Of a stretch of 64,000 nt of DNA, positions 1 through 8,936 are shown in pieces. A model generated the notes under the pieces. That model ran no database searches, was not told the DNA's origin, and saw nothing but the letters and a program-made list of their open reading frames with translations. The stretch's first letter is position 1, and each line of letters starts with the position of its first letter. The position numbers and the translations under genes are program-made. Source of the DNA: Desulfovibrio sp. (lineage in GTDB: Bacteria; Desulfobacterota; Desulfovibrionia; Desulfovibrionales; Desulfovibrionaceae); contig NZ_WASP01000017.1 in assembly GCF_009712225.1 (NCBI RefSeq), positions 88,337 through 152,336 on the forward strand, given 5' to 3'.

Positions 1-45
1 GGCTTCCGTGCTTGCCAGTGGCAGCAGGAAGCCCCCGCTGTTTTT
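1..45 (+). terminator. possible terminator at left edge
   Basis: GGCTTCC at 1-7 pairs with GGAAGCC at 27-33 and five Ts follow at 41-45. It would end a gene lying left of the window. The other 160 bases before the first gene contain a TTGACA hexamer at 149-154 without a convincing -10 box, and nothing else I can name. Confidence 0.4.
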
Positions 46-206
46 ACCTGCACGGTTTGCCCACCGCCTCGCCCACCTCGAGTTCCCTGTTCAAACGGTT
101 TCAGCCAGCAGCACTGGCGCAGGTTGCCCTGAGGCGCAAAAACGGCAGTTGACAGGGACGCCTGTGTGGGTCAAGGAAGTACAACACTTTCTTCAAGGGA
201 GTATTC

Positions 207-746
207 ATGAAAAAGCTGCTTATTCTCGGTTGCCTGATGCTTGGACTGCCTGTGGCTGTTCAGGCTGGTAACGACAAGATCGATCCTTCCATTTACATCT
301 GCGCCGAGCTCATCACCCAGCCCATGACCGACGGCGGCCAGCCGCCCATCTTTGAAGGCCTGCAAATTGACGGTTATGTGAGCGCCAAGATGGGCAATCC
401 CATTGCCGACCCTGAAACTCTCGCCCCCATGCTGGGTCAGGTATACGCGGCCTGCCAGGTTGACCCCTCCAAGAAAGTCGCCACTGTGTGGCAGGAAGCC
501 CGCAAGACCTTTCCTGTGGATACCCAGAGCACCTGGCGTGCCGACAAAACCCTGTGCAAGGATTACACCGCCAATGCCGAAGACGGCAGCGGCTTTGTGA
601 TCTGGCTTGACGCGTACAACCGTGGCAAAACCGGCAAACCTGCATCGGTGCTGGTCAACGATGACACGCTCAAGGCCTATCTTGACGCCTGCTCCAAAAA
701 GCCCGACGCCCTCATGCTCGACGTGCTGGCTGAAAGCGCAAAATAG
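207..746 (+). CDS. periplasmic protein with two tandem HdeA/HdeB-like domains
   Basis: 179 residues. A cleavable signal peptide (about residues 1-20, ending VQA) is followed by two copies of the HdeA/HdeB pattern: a Cys near the start of an alpha-helical domain, a G-Y or W-L-x-x-Y segment, then A-C and a Pro. The Cys pairs are C32/C83 and C117/C162, matching the spacing of the single disulfide of E. coli HdeA. That family consists of periplasmic chaperones that unfold at low pH and hold clients. One chain with two domains would act as a covalent dimer; this is inference. The start is supported by AAGGGAG at 197-203. The gene stands alone and ends in a strong terminator. The fold call rests on pattern only, so the client-holding role is tentative. 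Confidence 0.7.
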   Translation: MKKLLILGCLMLGLPVAVQAGNDKIDPSIYICAELITQPMTDGGQPPIFEGLQIDGYVSAKMGNPIADPETLAPMLGQVYAACQVDPSKKVATVWQEARKTFPVDTQSTWRADKTLCKDYTANAEDGSGFVIWLDAYNRGKTGKPASVLVNDDTLKAYLDACSKKPDALMLDVLAESAK

Positions 747-767
747 TTTTTGCAGCCATAATGCAAA

Positions 768-808
768 CAAGGCCGCTGATCTTCATGATCGGCGGCCTTG
801 CTGTTTTT
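768..808. terminator. bidirectional terminator
   Basis: A 14-base stem (768-781 with 787-800, one G-T pair) is followed by five Ts at 803-807, between the converging HdeA-like and AEC transporter genes. It can serve both. Confidence 0.85.
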
Positions 809-828
809 GCGCCAGGCTTTTTCGACTG

Positions 829-1764
829 CTAAAAAATGACCATGTAGAGCGGGATTGTGCCCATGGAAAGCAGGGTTGTGAGGCTCACCGCCTGCGCGCC
901 AAATTCCGGGTCTGTGTGGTAGTGGGCGCTCAAGATGGCGGCCTGGGCCATCACCGGCAGTGAAGCCTGAATGATGAACACCTTGCCCATGAGCGCAGGT
1001 ACGGGGAAGAAATACAGAAAGCCGCACATGACCAGCGGCCCCAGCACCATGCGCCCCAGCACCAGCAGGGCCATGTCCTTGCTGATCTTTATGCTGCGCA
1101 GCCCCATGTCGTAGATGGAAATGCCAATAAATATCATGGCCAGCGGTGTTGTAAGGTTGCCCAGTGAGCGCGCCACGTTCTGCAAAAATTCCGGCAGTTC
1201 CACACCCAGCAGGATCAGGCCGATGCCCGTCATAAATCCCATAAGCGGCGGAGAAAACACCTGCAGCAGGCGCGTGCGCACGGGTATGCAGCACTTGCTG
1301 TCCGTAATGTCGCAGGTGATGGAGTACTGCCCCACTGTCCAGAAAAACACGGTGCTCGCGGCGTAATAGAGCAGCACGTAGGGCACCGAGGTTTCACCAA
1401 AAAGGGCCAGATTTACGGGGATACCCACAAATATGGTGTTCGAGTTGGACACGCTGGCGCAGAACAGGCCAAAGTGCTGTCGCTTGATACGCGCAAGCTT
1501 GGCAAGAACCATTGCCAGCAAAAAGGTCAGCACCACAGAGCCCAGAGGCAGCAGCGCCCCCTTGGCCAGCATGAGCAGTTCGTTGCGGTGAAACGAATGC
1601 ATGATGGTGTACATGAGAAAGGGCGGCAGAGCTATCTGCGTGATCAGCCGGGGCAGCATGATGCGCGTTTCCGCGCCAAACCAGTTGCGCGCAGCCAGCA
1701 TAAACCCCACAAAGCCCATGAGCATGAGCCCAAAAACGCCCCCCAGGGCATGCAGAAACGCCAT
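829..1764 (-). CDS. AEC-family (auxin efflux carrier type) permease
   Basis: 311 residues, almost wholly hydrophobic with about ten predicted membrane spans in two halves separated by a short hydrophilic stretch (residues 150-165, with two Cys). The sequence around residues 105-117 (S-N-S-N-T-I-F-V-G-I-P) is the polar motif typical of AEC-family carriers, which in bacteria move malate, malonate or other organic anions. The substrate cannot be read from the sequence. GAGGAAAG precedes the ATG. It lies downstream of ilvD but the ilvD terminator separates them, so it is probably expressed separately from a promoter in the short gap. Confidence 0.8.
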   Translation of the reverse strand: MAFLHALGGVFGLMLMGFVGFMLAARNWFGAETRIMLPRLITQIALPPFLMYTIMHSFHRNELLMLAKGALLPLGSVVLTFLLAMVLAKLARIKRQHFGLFCASVSNSNTIFVGIPVNLALFGETSVPYVLLYYAASTVFFWTVGQYSITCDITDSKCCIPVRTRLLQVFSPPLMGFMTGIGLILLGVELPEFLQNVARSLGNLTTPLAMIFIGISIYDMGLRSIKISKDMALLVLGRMVLGPLVMCGFLYFFPVPALMGKVFIIQASLPVMAQAAILSAHYHTDPEFGAQAVSLTTLLSMGTIPLYMVIF

Positions 1765-1804
1765 GTGTTCTTTCCTCGCACCCAGCCCTCTGCCCGAGGG
1801 TCAG

Positions 1805-1850
1805 AAAACCCCCACGGGGCAGCCATCAGCTCGGGCCCGTGGGGGTTTTT
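1805..1850 (-). terminator. ilvD terminator
   Basis: On the minus strand a stem of about 11 bases (ACCCCCACGGG type arms at both ends, 16-base loop) runs straight into TTTT. It sits 22 bases after the ilvD stop. Confidence 0.8.
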
Positions 1851-1871
1851 AATCATTTGTTGCCGATATTC

Positions 1872-3557
1872 TTAAATGTCCTTGTAACGTCCGCCGTTGG
1901 CCGCCGAGCTGACCAGGTAGGCATAGCGCCGCAGCACCGGGTAGGGGCAGTCTTTCTTGGGCACCACAAGGGCAGCGCGGCGCTTCTCAAGCTCCGCTTC
2001 GTCCACCAGCAGGTCAAGCTTGCGGTTGGGAATGTCGATATGGATGATGTCGCCTTCCTGCACCAGCGCGATAACGCCGCCGTCCGCCGCTTCGGGCGAA
2101 ATGTGGCCTATGGCTGCACCGTTGGTGCCGCCAGAGAAGCGGCCATCGGTCAGCAGGGCCACGTCCTTGCCAAGGCCCATGCCGGTAATGGCCGCAGTGG
2201 GCGAAAGCATCTCGCGCATGCCCGGACCGCCGCGCGGGCCTTCGTAGCGGATCACCACGCCGTCGCCAGCCTTGATCTTGCCGTCAAGAATAGCCTTCAT
2301 GGCGTCTTCTTCCGACTCAAACACGCGGGCCTTCACGTCGCGGCACATCATTTCAGGTGCCACGGCCGACTGCTTTACCACAGCGCCGCCGGGGGCCAGG
2401 CTGCCGCGCAGGATGGCAATGCCGCCCTGCTTGGAATAGGGGTTTTCAACACTGCGGATAACCTCGGGGTTCAGAACGCGGGCGTTCATGTCCTTGAGGT
2501 TCTCGCCCACGGTTTTGCCCGTGGCGGTCATGCAGTCCTTGTTGATCAGGCCCAGCTTGTCCAGCTCGGTCATCACGGCGGGGATGCCGCCAGCGTTGTC
2601 GAGGTCAACCATGTAGTGCTTGCCCGCCGGGGAGAGCTTGCACAGGTTGGGGCTCTTTTTGCTCACCTCGTCAAAGATATCGAGGCCCAGCTTGAGACCG
2701 GCCTCGCCAAAAACGGCGGGCAGGTGCAGCACGGTATTGGTGGAGCAGCCAAGGGCCATATCCACGGCCACGGCGTTGGCCACCGACTTGGGCGTCACAA
2801 TATCCAGCGGGCGGATATTTTTGCGCAGCAGATCCATCACGTGCATGCCGGCTTTTTTGGCCAGGCGAATGCGCGCGCCGCTCACAGCGGGAATGGTGCC
2901 GTTGCCGGGCAGAGCCACGCCGATGGTTTCAGACAGGCAGTTCATGGAATTGGCCGTGAACATGCCCGCGCACGCGCCGCAACCGGGACAGGCCCGCTCG
3001 GCCATGTATTCCAGCTCTTCTTCGCTCATGGCGCCGCTGCGCACCTTGCCCACGGCTTCAAACACGGTGATGAGGTCACCACGCTTGCCGGGGCCGATGT
3101 CGCCGGGCAGCATGGGGCCGCCGGAAACCAGCACCGAGGGAATGTTCAGGCGCATCATGGCCATGAGCATGCCGGGCACGCACTTGTCGCAGTTGGGAAT
3201 AAAAACCAGGGCGTCAAAGGCATGGCCGCGGGCCATAATTTCAATGGAATCCGCTATGAATTCACGCGAAGGCAGCGAAAAACGCATGCCTTCATGGTTC
3301 ATGGCAAGGCCGTCGCACACGGCAATGGCCGGAAACTGCAGGGGCGTGCCGCCCGACATGCGTACACCGGCCTTGACCGCGTCGGCTAGGCTGTTCAGGT
3401 GCATATGCCCGGGAACAACTTCGCTGGCGGCATTCACAATACCTACCAGAGGACGATCCATCTCTTCTCTGGTGAGGCCCAGAGCATAGAGCAGGGAGCG
3501 GTGAGGGGCTTTTTCAAGCCCGGACTTCATTTTTTTGCTGCGTGCTTCATCATCCAT
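1872..3557 (-). CDS. ilvD: dihydroxy-acid dehydratase
   Basis: 561 residues, the usual length. IlvD dehydrates 2,3-dihydroxy-isovalerate and -3-methylvalerate in valine/isoleucine synthesis, in the cytoplasm, using an Fe-S cluster. Visible signatures are CDG at residue 81, P-N-C-D-K at 121-125 and [10 protein letters not shown] at 189-198; C81, C123 and C196 are the expected cluster ligands. The C-terminal half carries the D-G-R-F-S-G-G-T substrate loop. AAGGAT seven bases before the ATG at 3557 favours this start over the in-frame Met ten residues on. No other ilv gene is near. The 198-base gap upstream contains a structured leader. Confidence 0.96.
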   Translation of the reverse strand: MDDEARSKKMKSGLEKAPHRSLLYALGLTREEMDRPLVGIVNAASEVVPGHMHLNSLADAVKAGVRMSGGTPLQFPAIAVCDGLAMNHEGMRFSLPSREFIADSIEIMARGHAFDALVFIPNCDKCVPGMLMAMMRLNIPSVLVSGGPMLPGDIGPGKRGDLITVFEAVGKVRSGAMSEEELEYMAERACPGCGACAGMFTANSMNCLSETIGVALPGNGTIPAVSGARIRLAKKAGMHVMDLLRKNIRPLDIVTPKSVANAVAVDMALGCSTNTVLHLPAVFGEAGLKLGLDIFDEVSKKSPNLCKLSPAGKHYMVDLDNAGGIPAVMTELDKLGLINKDCMTATGKTVGENLKDMNARVLNPEVIRSVENPYSKQGGIAILRGSLAPGGAVVKQSAVAPEMMCRDVKARVFESEEDAMKAILDGKIKAGDGVVIRYEGPRGGPGMREMLSPTAAITGMGLGKDVALLTDGRFSGGTNGAAIGHISPEAADGGVIALVQEGDIIHIDIPNRKLDLLVDEAELEKRRAALVVPKKDCPYPVLRRYAYLVSSAANGGRYKDI

Positions 3558-3755
3558 GGCGGTATCCTTATGGTAGGAACAACAAACATTCCCCCTGCGC
3601 CCGCAAGGGGAGAGCCGATGTTACGGCAAATTTTTACGCCCGTAAACACGGGCAAACGGCCCCCGGGCGGCAGAATACTGCCCTCAGCAAGGTATTTTTT
3701 TCAGTCATGCCTCCGCGCTCTTGAGCGCGCAGCCGAAGTGAGCTAATTTCCCGGC
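3558..3755 (-). promoter_or_regulatory. divergent gap and possible structured ilvD leader
   Basis: Read on the minus strand towards ilvD this gap offers four hairpins in a row: GCGCTC/GAGCGC, GGCAG/CTGCC, GCCCGT/ACGGGC and a bulged CCCC-TGC/GCA-GGGG stem (3592-3610). A 24-codon reading frame, ATG at 3705, lies inside but its AGG is almost touching the ATG and it is not rich in Ile, Val or Leu. No T-box motif was found. The promoters of ilvD and of the opposite flippase gene must be here but no good -35/-10 pair stands out. Confidence 0.3.
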
Positions 3756-5303
3756 ATGCAAAGCTCTACTCCCACCCTGGCCCGCCGCTATATCTTCAAG
3801 CTTGTGGCCAATATTGCCTCCGTTCCGGTCTACCTCGCCATGGAGGCCATTCTGCCCCGCGCGCTCGGGCCGCAGATGTACGGCAATTACAGCTTTGCCA
3901 CCAACCTGTTCCAGCAGCTTTCGGGCTTTCTGGACATGGGCACATCCACCTGCTTTTACAATTCCCTTTCGCGCCGGCAGGCCGAAACAGGCCTCATTGG
4001 CTTTTACATGCGCGTTACGGCGGCGGTGTTTGGCATTATTCTGCTGGCGGCCGCCCTGTTGCAGTTTCCCCTTGCGGGCGAGCTGCTCATGCCCGATGTG
4101 CCGCTTTGGCTGGCTCCGCTGGCGGCCATGTGGGCCTTTTTGACCTGGTGGGGGCGTGTGCTGCGCTCCATGAACGATGCTGTTGGCGCGACTGTTTCAT
4201 CCGAGATGGTGCGCACGGCTGTTTCGCTGCTCACAGTGGGGCTGCTTGGGGTTATGTTCTGGGCCGACTGGCTCAACATCAATACCCTGTTCGCCCAGCA
4301 ATACCTGATGCTTGGGGCTACTGCCCTGGGATACTGGCTGGTAACGCGCAACTACTGGCGCGCGGCTGGCATTCCCCTGCATTTTCACCTTACGCCAGAA
4401 CAGACCCGTGCCTACGGACGAGAATTTTTCAATTATAGTCACCCGCTGTTTGTGCAGGCGCTGCTCTCCTTTTTGCTGCTTTCAGCCGAGCGCTGGTTGC
4501 TGCAGTGGTTTGACGGCAGCGTAGAACAAGGTTTTTTTGCCCTTTCGCAAAAGGTCAGCATGGCCTGTTTCCTTTTTGTTTCGGCCATGACCCCTCTTGT
4601 GATGCGCGAACTTTCCATTGCCTGGGGCAATAACGACCGCGAGGCAATGGGCCGCCTGCTTACGCGCTTTGCCCCCCTGCTGTATGTTGTAGCCGCCTAT
4701 TTTTCGTGCTTTACCCTAGCCGAAGGCTCGGCGCTGGTGAATTTTTTTGGCGGCGCGCAGTTTGCCGCTGCCACCCTGCCCGTGCAGATCATGGCGCTCT
4801 ACCCCCTGCACCAGGCCTACGGGCAGCTGGCGGGCTCGGTATTTCACGCCACAGGGCGCACCAAAATTTTGCGCAACATGGCCGCGCTCGAGTGCATTTA
4901 TGGCTTCAGCACCGCATGGTTTCTGCTTGCGCCGCCGGAATATCTGGGCCTCGGGCTCGGTGCCGTTGGCCTTGCCATCAAAACCGTGTGTGTGCAGATC
5001 ATCACGGTCAATATCTACCTGTGGCTGGCCTCGCGCTTTATTCCCCTCAAGTTCTGGCGCAATGTGGCCCATCAGGTGTGGAGCCTTGCAGTGCTGCTGA
5101 TGCTCGCTTTTGGCTGCCGAGAGGCGACCCTGTATCTGGGTCTTGGCGATATTGATTCCTTGCCGCGCTTTCTGGCATCGGGCGTCATGTACACTGCCGC
5201 CATCGCTCTGCTGTGCCTGAGCATGCCTGCGGTGATGGGTTTTTCGCGACAGGAGCTGCGCGAGATTTTCATCCGCTTCAAAAAATCGCGCTCGCACGCG
5301 TAG
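3756..5303 (+). CDS. polysaccharide/lipid-linked oligosaccharide flippase (MOP superfamily)
   Basis: 515 residues with about 12-14 hydrophobic spans and few charges between them. The N-terminal pattern (A-I-L-P-R-A-L-G-P-x-x-Y-G) is typical of Wzx/RfbX-type proteins of the MATE/MOP fold, which turn undecaprenyl-linked sugar units across the inner membrane for O-antigen or capsule synthesis. No polymerase or ligase gene is adjacent, so the exact glycan is unknown; several glycosyltransferases lie elsewhere in the window. The ribosome binding site is weak. It ends at two hairpins, the second a terminator. Confidence 0.85.
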   Translation: MQSSTPTLARRYIFKLVANIASVPVYLAMEAILPRALGPQMYGNYSFATNLFQQLSGFLDMGTSTCFYNSLSRRQAETGLIGFYMRVTAAVFGIILLAAALLQFPLAGELLMPDVPLWLAPLAAMWAFLTWWGRVLRSMNDAVGATVSSEMVRTAVSLLTVGLLGVMFWADWLNINTLFAQQYLMLGATALGYWLVTRNYWRAAGIPLHFHLTPEQTRAYGREFFNYSHPLFVQALLSFLLLSAERWLLQWFDGSVEQGFFALSQKVSMACFLFVSAMTPLVMRELSIAWGNNDREAMGRLLTRFAPLLYVVAAYFSCFTLAEGSALVNFFGGAQFAAATLPVQIMALYPLHQAYGQLAGSVFHATGRTKILRNMAALECIYGFSTAWFLLAPPEYLGLGLGAVGLAIKTVCVQIITVNIYLWLASRFIPLKFWRNVAHQVWSLAVLLMLAFGCREATLYLGLGDIDSLPRFLASGVMYTAAIALLCLSMPAVMGFSRQELREIFIRFKKSRSHA

Positions 5304-5324
5304 GTTGCTACCATAAAGCAAAAA

Positions 5325-5341
5325 GGCCGGAAGCTCCGGCC
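5325..5341 (+). other. small hairpin after the flippase gene
   Basis: GGCCGG (5325-5330) and CCGGCC (5336-5341) around a five-base loop, with no T run. It may protect the 3' end or add to the terminator that follows. Confidence 0.4.
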
Positions 5342-5374
5342 AGTTTCACAGATATTTTCAGGGCACTAAATGAC

Positions 5375-5403
5375 AAAGGCCGGGAAAACCCGGCCTTTTT
5401 TAT
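5375..5403. terminator. bidirectional terminator, flippase / proB
   Basis: AAAGGCCGGG / CCCGGCCTTT with a four-base loop, then a T run on the plus strand. It ends right against the proB stop codon, so it serves both converging genes. Confidence 0.9.
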
Positions 5404-6642
5404 TTACACTGCCGCGTCAAGCAGCAGGTTGTCACGATGGATAACCTCGGGATAGTGTGCATCCCCCAAAATGGCGGCCACCTCATGCCTTTTCAGGCCC
5501 ATAATCTTTTTGAGGTCTGAGGTGCTGTAGTTGGAAAGGCCCACGCCAAGGCTTTGGCCTTCGTGCAGCACACGCACCAGCGCCCCCTGCTGAAAGCTGC
5601 CCTCAACGCGAAACACCCCCCCGGGCAGCAGGCTGCCGCCCTTGTGCAGCAAGGCCCTGGCCGCGCCAGCATCCACATGCACGTTGCCCGCCGGGTCAGA
5701 CTGATAGGCCAGCCAGAACTTGCGGCGCGGTATGGCATGGCGCGCGGGGCAAACCCACGTGCCACCGGTAAAGGGTGTGCGCCCTTCCGGGGCATCGCAC
5801 ACACCGCAGGCCGCAAAAGCCCGAATGATGACATCAGGTTCGCGCCCCGGCAAAATCAGGGTGGGCACACCAATCTGCGAGGCACGGCGGGCTGCCAGCA
5901 GTTTGGAATACATGCCGCCCGTACCTACCGAGGTTTTACCTCCGCACAGCTGCCCTAGGTCGAGTGCTGCCACGTCGTCAATGTGATCCAGTATGGGAGC
6001 TTGCGGATTTTTCTGCGGGTCGGCGGCCAGCACTCCAGATGCGGAGGTGAGATTTATGAACAGGTCTGCCCCGGTGAGATTGACCAAGAGGCTGGCCAGA
6101 CAGTCATTGTCGCCAAACTTCAGCTCGCTGATGGATACGGTGTCGTTCTCGTTCACGATGGGCAGAACGCCCCATTCCAGCAGCTCGGCGAAGGTATTGC
6201 GGGCGTTGAGAAAACGCTGGCGCGCGCGCAGGTCGTCTCGGGTAAGCAAGACCTGCGCCGTGGGCATGCGGTGGGCAAGAAAAACCTTGTCCCAGGCCTG
6301 CATCAGCTGCCCCTGGCCAACCGCCGCAGCAGCCTGACGCGCCGCAAGGCCCGTGGTTTCAACCACATGCCCACGCGAGCTGAGCGCTGCCCTGCCGGCG
6401 GCCACGGCCCCGGAAGAAACCAGCACCAGACGGCGCGGCTCCGCACTGCCTTCGGCACCAGCGGTACCTTGGGGCAGCAGGGTACGCAGCCGGGCCAGCT
6501 GCCCGGCCAGATTTTCCAGCACGGGCGCGCTCAGGCCGTTGGCATCGGTTAAAACCGCGCTGCCAACCTTAACAACCACAACCCGCGCCTGCGCAAGCAC
6601 CCTTGTGCGTTCCTGCTGCCAGTCTTCCCTGGGGGCTGCCAT
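5404..6642 (-). CDS. proB: glutamate 5-kinase
   Basis: 412 residues. ProB phosphorylates glutamate, the first step of proline synthesis. The amino-acid-kinase domain starts with V-V-V-K-V-G-S (residues 22-28), continues through V-S-S-G-A-V-A-A-G and an N-E-N-D-T-V-S loop, and ends with the G-T-G-G-M-Y-S-K-L segment. A PUA domain fills roughly the last 120 residues, as in long ProB forms. The chain is about 40 residues longer than E. coli ProB, partly through an inserted Gly/Ala-rich stretch near residue 60. GGAGC before the ATG supports the start. Only 17 bases separate it from obgE, so the two are co-transcribed; this order is common in bacteria. Confidence 0.94.
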   Translation of the reverse strand: MAAPREDWQQERTRVLAQARVVVVKVGSAVLTDANGLSAPVLENLAGQLARLRTLLPQGTAGAEGSAEPRRLVLVSSGAVAAGRAALSSRGHVVETTGLAARQAAAAVGQGQLMQAWDKVFLAHRMPTAQVLLTRDDLRARQRFLNARNTFAELLEWGVLPIVNENDTVSISELKFGDNDCLASLLVNLTGADLFINLTSASGVLAADPQKNPQAPILDHIDDVAALDLGQLCGGKTSVGTGGMYSKLLAARRASQIGVPTLILPGREPDVIIRAFAACGVCDAPEGRTPFTGGTWVCPARHAIPRRKFWLAYQSDPAGNVHVDAGAARALLHKGGSLLPGGVFRVEGSFQQGALVRVLHEGQSLGVGLSNYSTSDLKKIMGLKRHEVAAILGDAHYPEVIHRDNLLLDAAV

Positions 6643-6659
6643 AAATGCTCCACAGACCG

Positions 6660-7760
6660 CTATTCGCGGGTATAGATCACTTCGATTTCGGGGAATTCTT
6701 CTTCCTCGTCCCCGTCAAGTTCCGCAAAATGCAGAATGGGCGCGTGGCTGGAGGTTTCGTCGCGCATGCGCCACAGTTCTTCCACCAGCGGCTCGATATC
6801 AATGCCGTCGCGCGCAGAAATAAAGTAGATGTCACGGCCGTCGGCCTTGGCGCGAGCCTTGAGCTCTTCCAGCCGCTCGGGCGTGATGAGGTCGATCTTG
6901 TTGACCACCTCAATCTGCTGGCGCTCGCCGAGCTCTGCGTCAAAGCGGCGCAGTTCCTCGTTGATGAGGTTGAAACCTGCCCACGGGTCTTCGTCGCCCA
7001 CGTCTTCGACACTCAGAATGTGCACCAGAAAACGCGTGCGCTCCACATGCTTGAGAAAACGCAGGCCAAGGCCCTGCCCTTCGTGCGCGCCTTCGATCAG
7101 ACCGGGAATGTCCGCAATGACCATGCGGCGGTCTGGGTCAACCTCGTCGATCATGACGCCAAGGTTGGGCGTGAGCGTGGTAAAGGGGTAGGCCGCAATC
7201 TTGGGCCGCGCCGCCGAAACCTGGGTGATAAAGGTGGACTTGCCCGCATTGGGCAGGCCCAGCAGACCGGCGTCGGCCAGAATCTTCAGCTCAAGGCGCA
7301 GGTTCTTTTCCTCACCGGGTTCACCGGGCTGGCAAAAACGCGGGGCGCGCATGGTCGAAGACTTGAAATGTTCGTTGCCCTTGCCCCCGCGACCACCACG
7401 GGCCACCAGCACTTCGGCATCGGGATCGCTGAGGTCGGCCAGCAGTTCCTCGCCGTCCGGACCTTCGGCAAAAACAAGCGTGCCCACCGGCAGGTGCAGC
7501 ACCATGTTTTCGCCTTTTTTGCCATCGCACTGGCTGCCCTCGCCGGGGCTGCCATTGCGGGCCTCGTACAGGCGCTTGAGGCGAAAATCGTAGAGCGACA
7601 GCAAACGGCCGTCGGCCTTCAAAAGAACCGAGCCACCGTCGCCGCCGTTGCCGCCGTCTGGCCCGCCGCGCGGCACAAATTTTTCGCGCCGGAACGAGAG
7701 GCAACCATGCCCGCCCTTACCTGCGCGCACCTGAATTCGAGCTTCATCTACAAAACGCAT
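6660..7760 (-). CDS. obgE: Obg-family GTPase, ribosome assembly
   Basis: 366 residues. The glycine-rich Obg fold occupies residues 1-157. The G domain follows with G-L-P-N-A-G-K-S-T at 168-176, D-I-P-G-L-I-E-G-A at 217-225 and N-K-I-D at 287-290. Obg binds the large ribosomal subunit and responds to GTP and ppGpp. The C-terminal tail is short and acidic (E-E-E-E), as in many Gram-negative forms. AAGGAT precedes the ATG. It lies in the classical rplU-rpmA-obg-proB order on the minus strand. Confidence 0.97.
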   Translation of the reverse strand: MRFVDEARIQVRAGKGGHGCLSFRREKFVPRGGPDGGNGGDGGSVLLKADGRLLSLYDFRLKRLYEARNGSPGEGSQCDGKKGENMVLHLPVGTLVFAEGPDGEELLADLSDPDAEVLVARGGRGGKGNEHFKSSTMRAPRFCQPGEPGEEKNLRLELKILADAGLLGLPNAGKSTFITQVSAARPKIAAYPFTTLTPNLGVMIDEVDPDRRMVIADIPGLIEGAHEGQGLGLRFLKHVERTRFLVHILSVEDVGDEDPWAGFNLINEELRRFDAELGERQQIEVVNKIDLITPERLEELKARAKADGRDIYFISARDGIDIEPLVEELWRMRDETSSHAPILHFAELDGDEEEEFPEIEVIYTRE

Positions 7761-8011
7761 GGGATATCCTTGCGGTCAGTCCGCTCGGTGCGCCAGCCTT
7801 GCTGCTGCACCGTTTTTTATATGGGGCTGCCGTTCCAAACGTGCCGCAAACCATAGCGACACCACAAGCCAGCACTTTGCCGCAGGCATGGCCTGCGGCA
7901 GCTGGCTGCTTTTTGGCGGTGGCACACGGCCACGCATACCCCAGCACAAACACCGAAAGGGAAGAAGCCTCGCGGCCCCTTCCCTCATCGGCAAATTCCA
8001 CGCGGCCGCGC
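7761..8011 (-). other. gap between rpmA and obgE with a perfect hairpin
   Basis: 251 bases without a gene. A perfect 9-base stem, TGCCGCAGG at 7878-7886 with CCTGCGGCA at 7892-7900, has a five-base loop and no T run, so it is more likely a processing or stabilising hairpin than a terminator. A weaker GGGAAG/CTTCCC stem lies nearer rpmA. Confidence 0.35.
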
Positions 8012-8281
8012 TTAGTCGGCGGCCGCTTCCACATGCACGCGCGTGTGAACGCGGCGCTTGCGGATATACTTCTCAAAGCGCACAACGCCAGCCACTTTGG
8101 CGAACAGGGTAAAATCCCTGCCCATGCCCACGTTTACACCGGGGTAAACGGTAGTGCCGAGCTGACGCACCAGAATATTGCCAGCCAGAACGCTCTGACC
8201 GCCAAAACGCTTTACGCCGCGGCGTTGGCCTTCACTGTCGCGGCCGTTGCGCGAAGAGCCGCCTGCTTTCTTATGTGCCAT
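8012..8281 (-). CDS. rpmA: 50S ribosomal protein bL27
   Basis: 89 residues. The chain begins [15 protein letters not shown], the near-invariant start of bL27 whose basic N-terminus reaches the peptidyl-transferase centre. There is no N-terminal extension of the Firmicute type that needs cleavage. GGGAGG precedes the ATG. It is the second gene of the rplU operon, 136 bases after rplU. Confidence 0.98.
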   Translation of the reverse strand: MAHKKAGGSSRNGRDSEGQRRGVKRFGGQSVLAGNILVRQLGTTVYPGVNVGMGRDFTLFAKVAGVVRFEKYIRKRRVHTRVHVEAAAD

Positions 8282-8417
8282 GGTAGCCTCCCTGGGGCGC
8301 CGACCCTATGGACCGGCGGGGCAGAATATAAATATCGCTCAACGTGCGCTGCACAAGTGCAGAGCTTTAATGGCAAGCCATGCCCGCGGCTTGCCCGAAC
8401 CTCGGCAAAACCGGGTT

Positions 8418-8726
8418 CTAGGCGTTGATGCTCTTAACGCGAATGGTGGTGTAATCCTGGCGATGACCGCGCAGCTTGCGCGAGTCATTACGACGCCAGC
8501 GCTTGAACACCTTGATCTTGGGTCCGCGCCCGTGATCCACCACTTCCGCCGTAACGGCGGCCCCGGCAAGATAGGGAGCGCCGACTTTGCATTCAGCGCC
8601 GCCGACCATCAGCACCTTGTCCAGAGAAATTTCGCTTCCGGTCTGAACCGCAAGCTTTTCCACAACTACTTTGGAACCTTCTTCGACGCGGTACTGTTTT
8701 CCGCCGGTCTCGATAATCGCGTACAT
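8418..8726 (-). CDS. rplU: 50S ribosomal protein bL21
   Basis: 102 residues, the standard length. It begins M-Y-A-I-I-E-T-G-G-K-Q-Y-R-V, the family signature, and ends with the basic H-R-Q-D-Y-T-T-I-R-V segment. An open frame continues upstream but the ATG at 8726 has a perfect GGAGG seven to eight bases before it and matches the family start. First gene of rplU-rpmA(-obgE-proB). Confidence 0.98.
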   Translation of the reverse strand: MYAIIETGGKQYRVEEGSKVVVEKLAVQTGSEISLDKVLMVGGAECKVGAPYLAGAAVTAEVVDHGRGPKIKVFKRWRRNDSRKLRGHRQDYTTIRVKSINA

Positions 8727-8750
8727 ATCAACCTCCAAAAAGAGAAAGGC

Positions 8751-8780
8751 ATATTTGCCCCACAGGCCGACAAATGTCAA
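8751..8780 (-). promoter_or_regulatory. putative sigma-70 promoter of rplU-rpmA
   Basis: On the minus strand TTGACA (8780-8775) is followed after 18 bases by AAATAT (8756-8751), or after 17 by CAAATA. The start site would lie about 15 bases ahead of the rplU ribosome binding site. A perfect palindrome lies just upstream of the -35 box. Confidence 0.5.
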
Positions 8781-8784
8781 GCGC

Positions 8785-8808
8785 GTTTTGCAGAATATTT
8801 TGCAAAAC
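8785..8808. promoter_or_regulatory. perfect operator-like palindrome
   Basis: GTTTTGCA (8785-8792) and TGCAAAAC (8801-8808) form perfect 8-base arms around an A/T-rich 8-base centre. It starts four bases upstream of the rplU -35 hexamer and lies in the region shared with the divergent RNA methyltransferase gene, which suits a two-fold symmetric regulator. The regulator is unknown. Confidence 0.5.
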
Positions 8809-8936
8809 TCGCCAAACAGTCCGCGACTTGCGCGAATGGCGAGAATACACAACTCTTTTGCGTCCAGCAACCACTTTCTCGGTCTTCCCTGCGCGCCCTT
8901 GCGCACTGGTCAGCCTGCTGCTATCTCTTGAGCGCC

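Noticed and set aside
125..145. Sigma-54 promoter (TGGC...TTGC) before the HdeA-like gene
   Set aside because: Spacing between the two elements is two bases too short.
1839..3389. Long plus-strand open frame opposite ilvD
   Set aside because: It is a His/Ala/Gly-rich shadow of GC-rich ilvD codons.
8727..8906. 60-residue N-terminal extension of bL21
   Set aside because: It lacks family similarity and the promoter and palindrome lie inside it.
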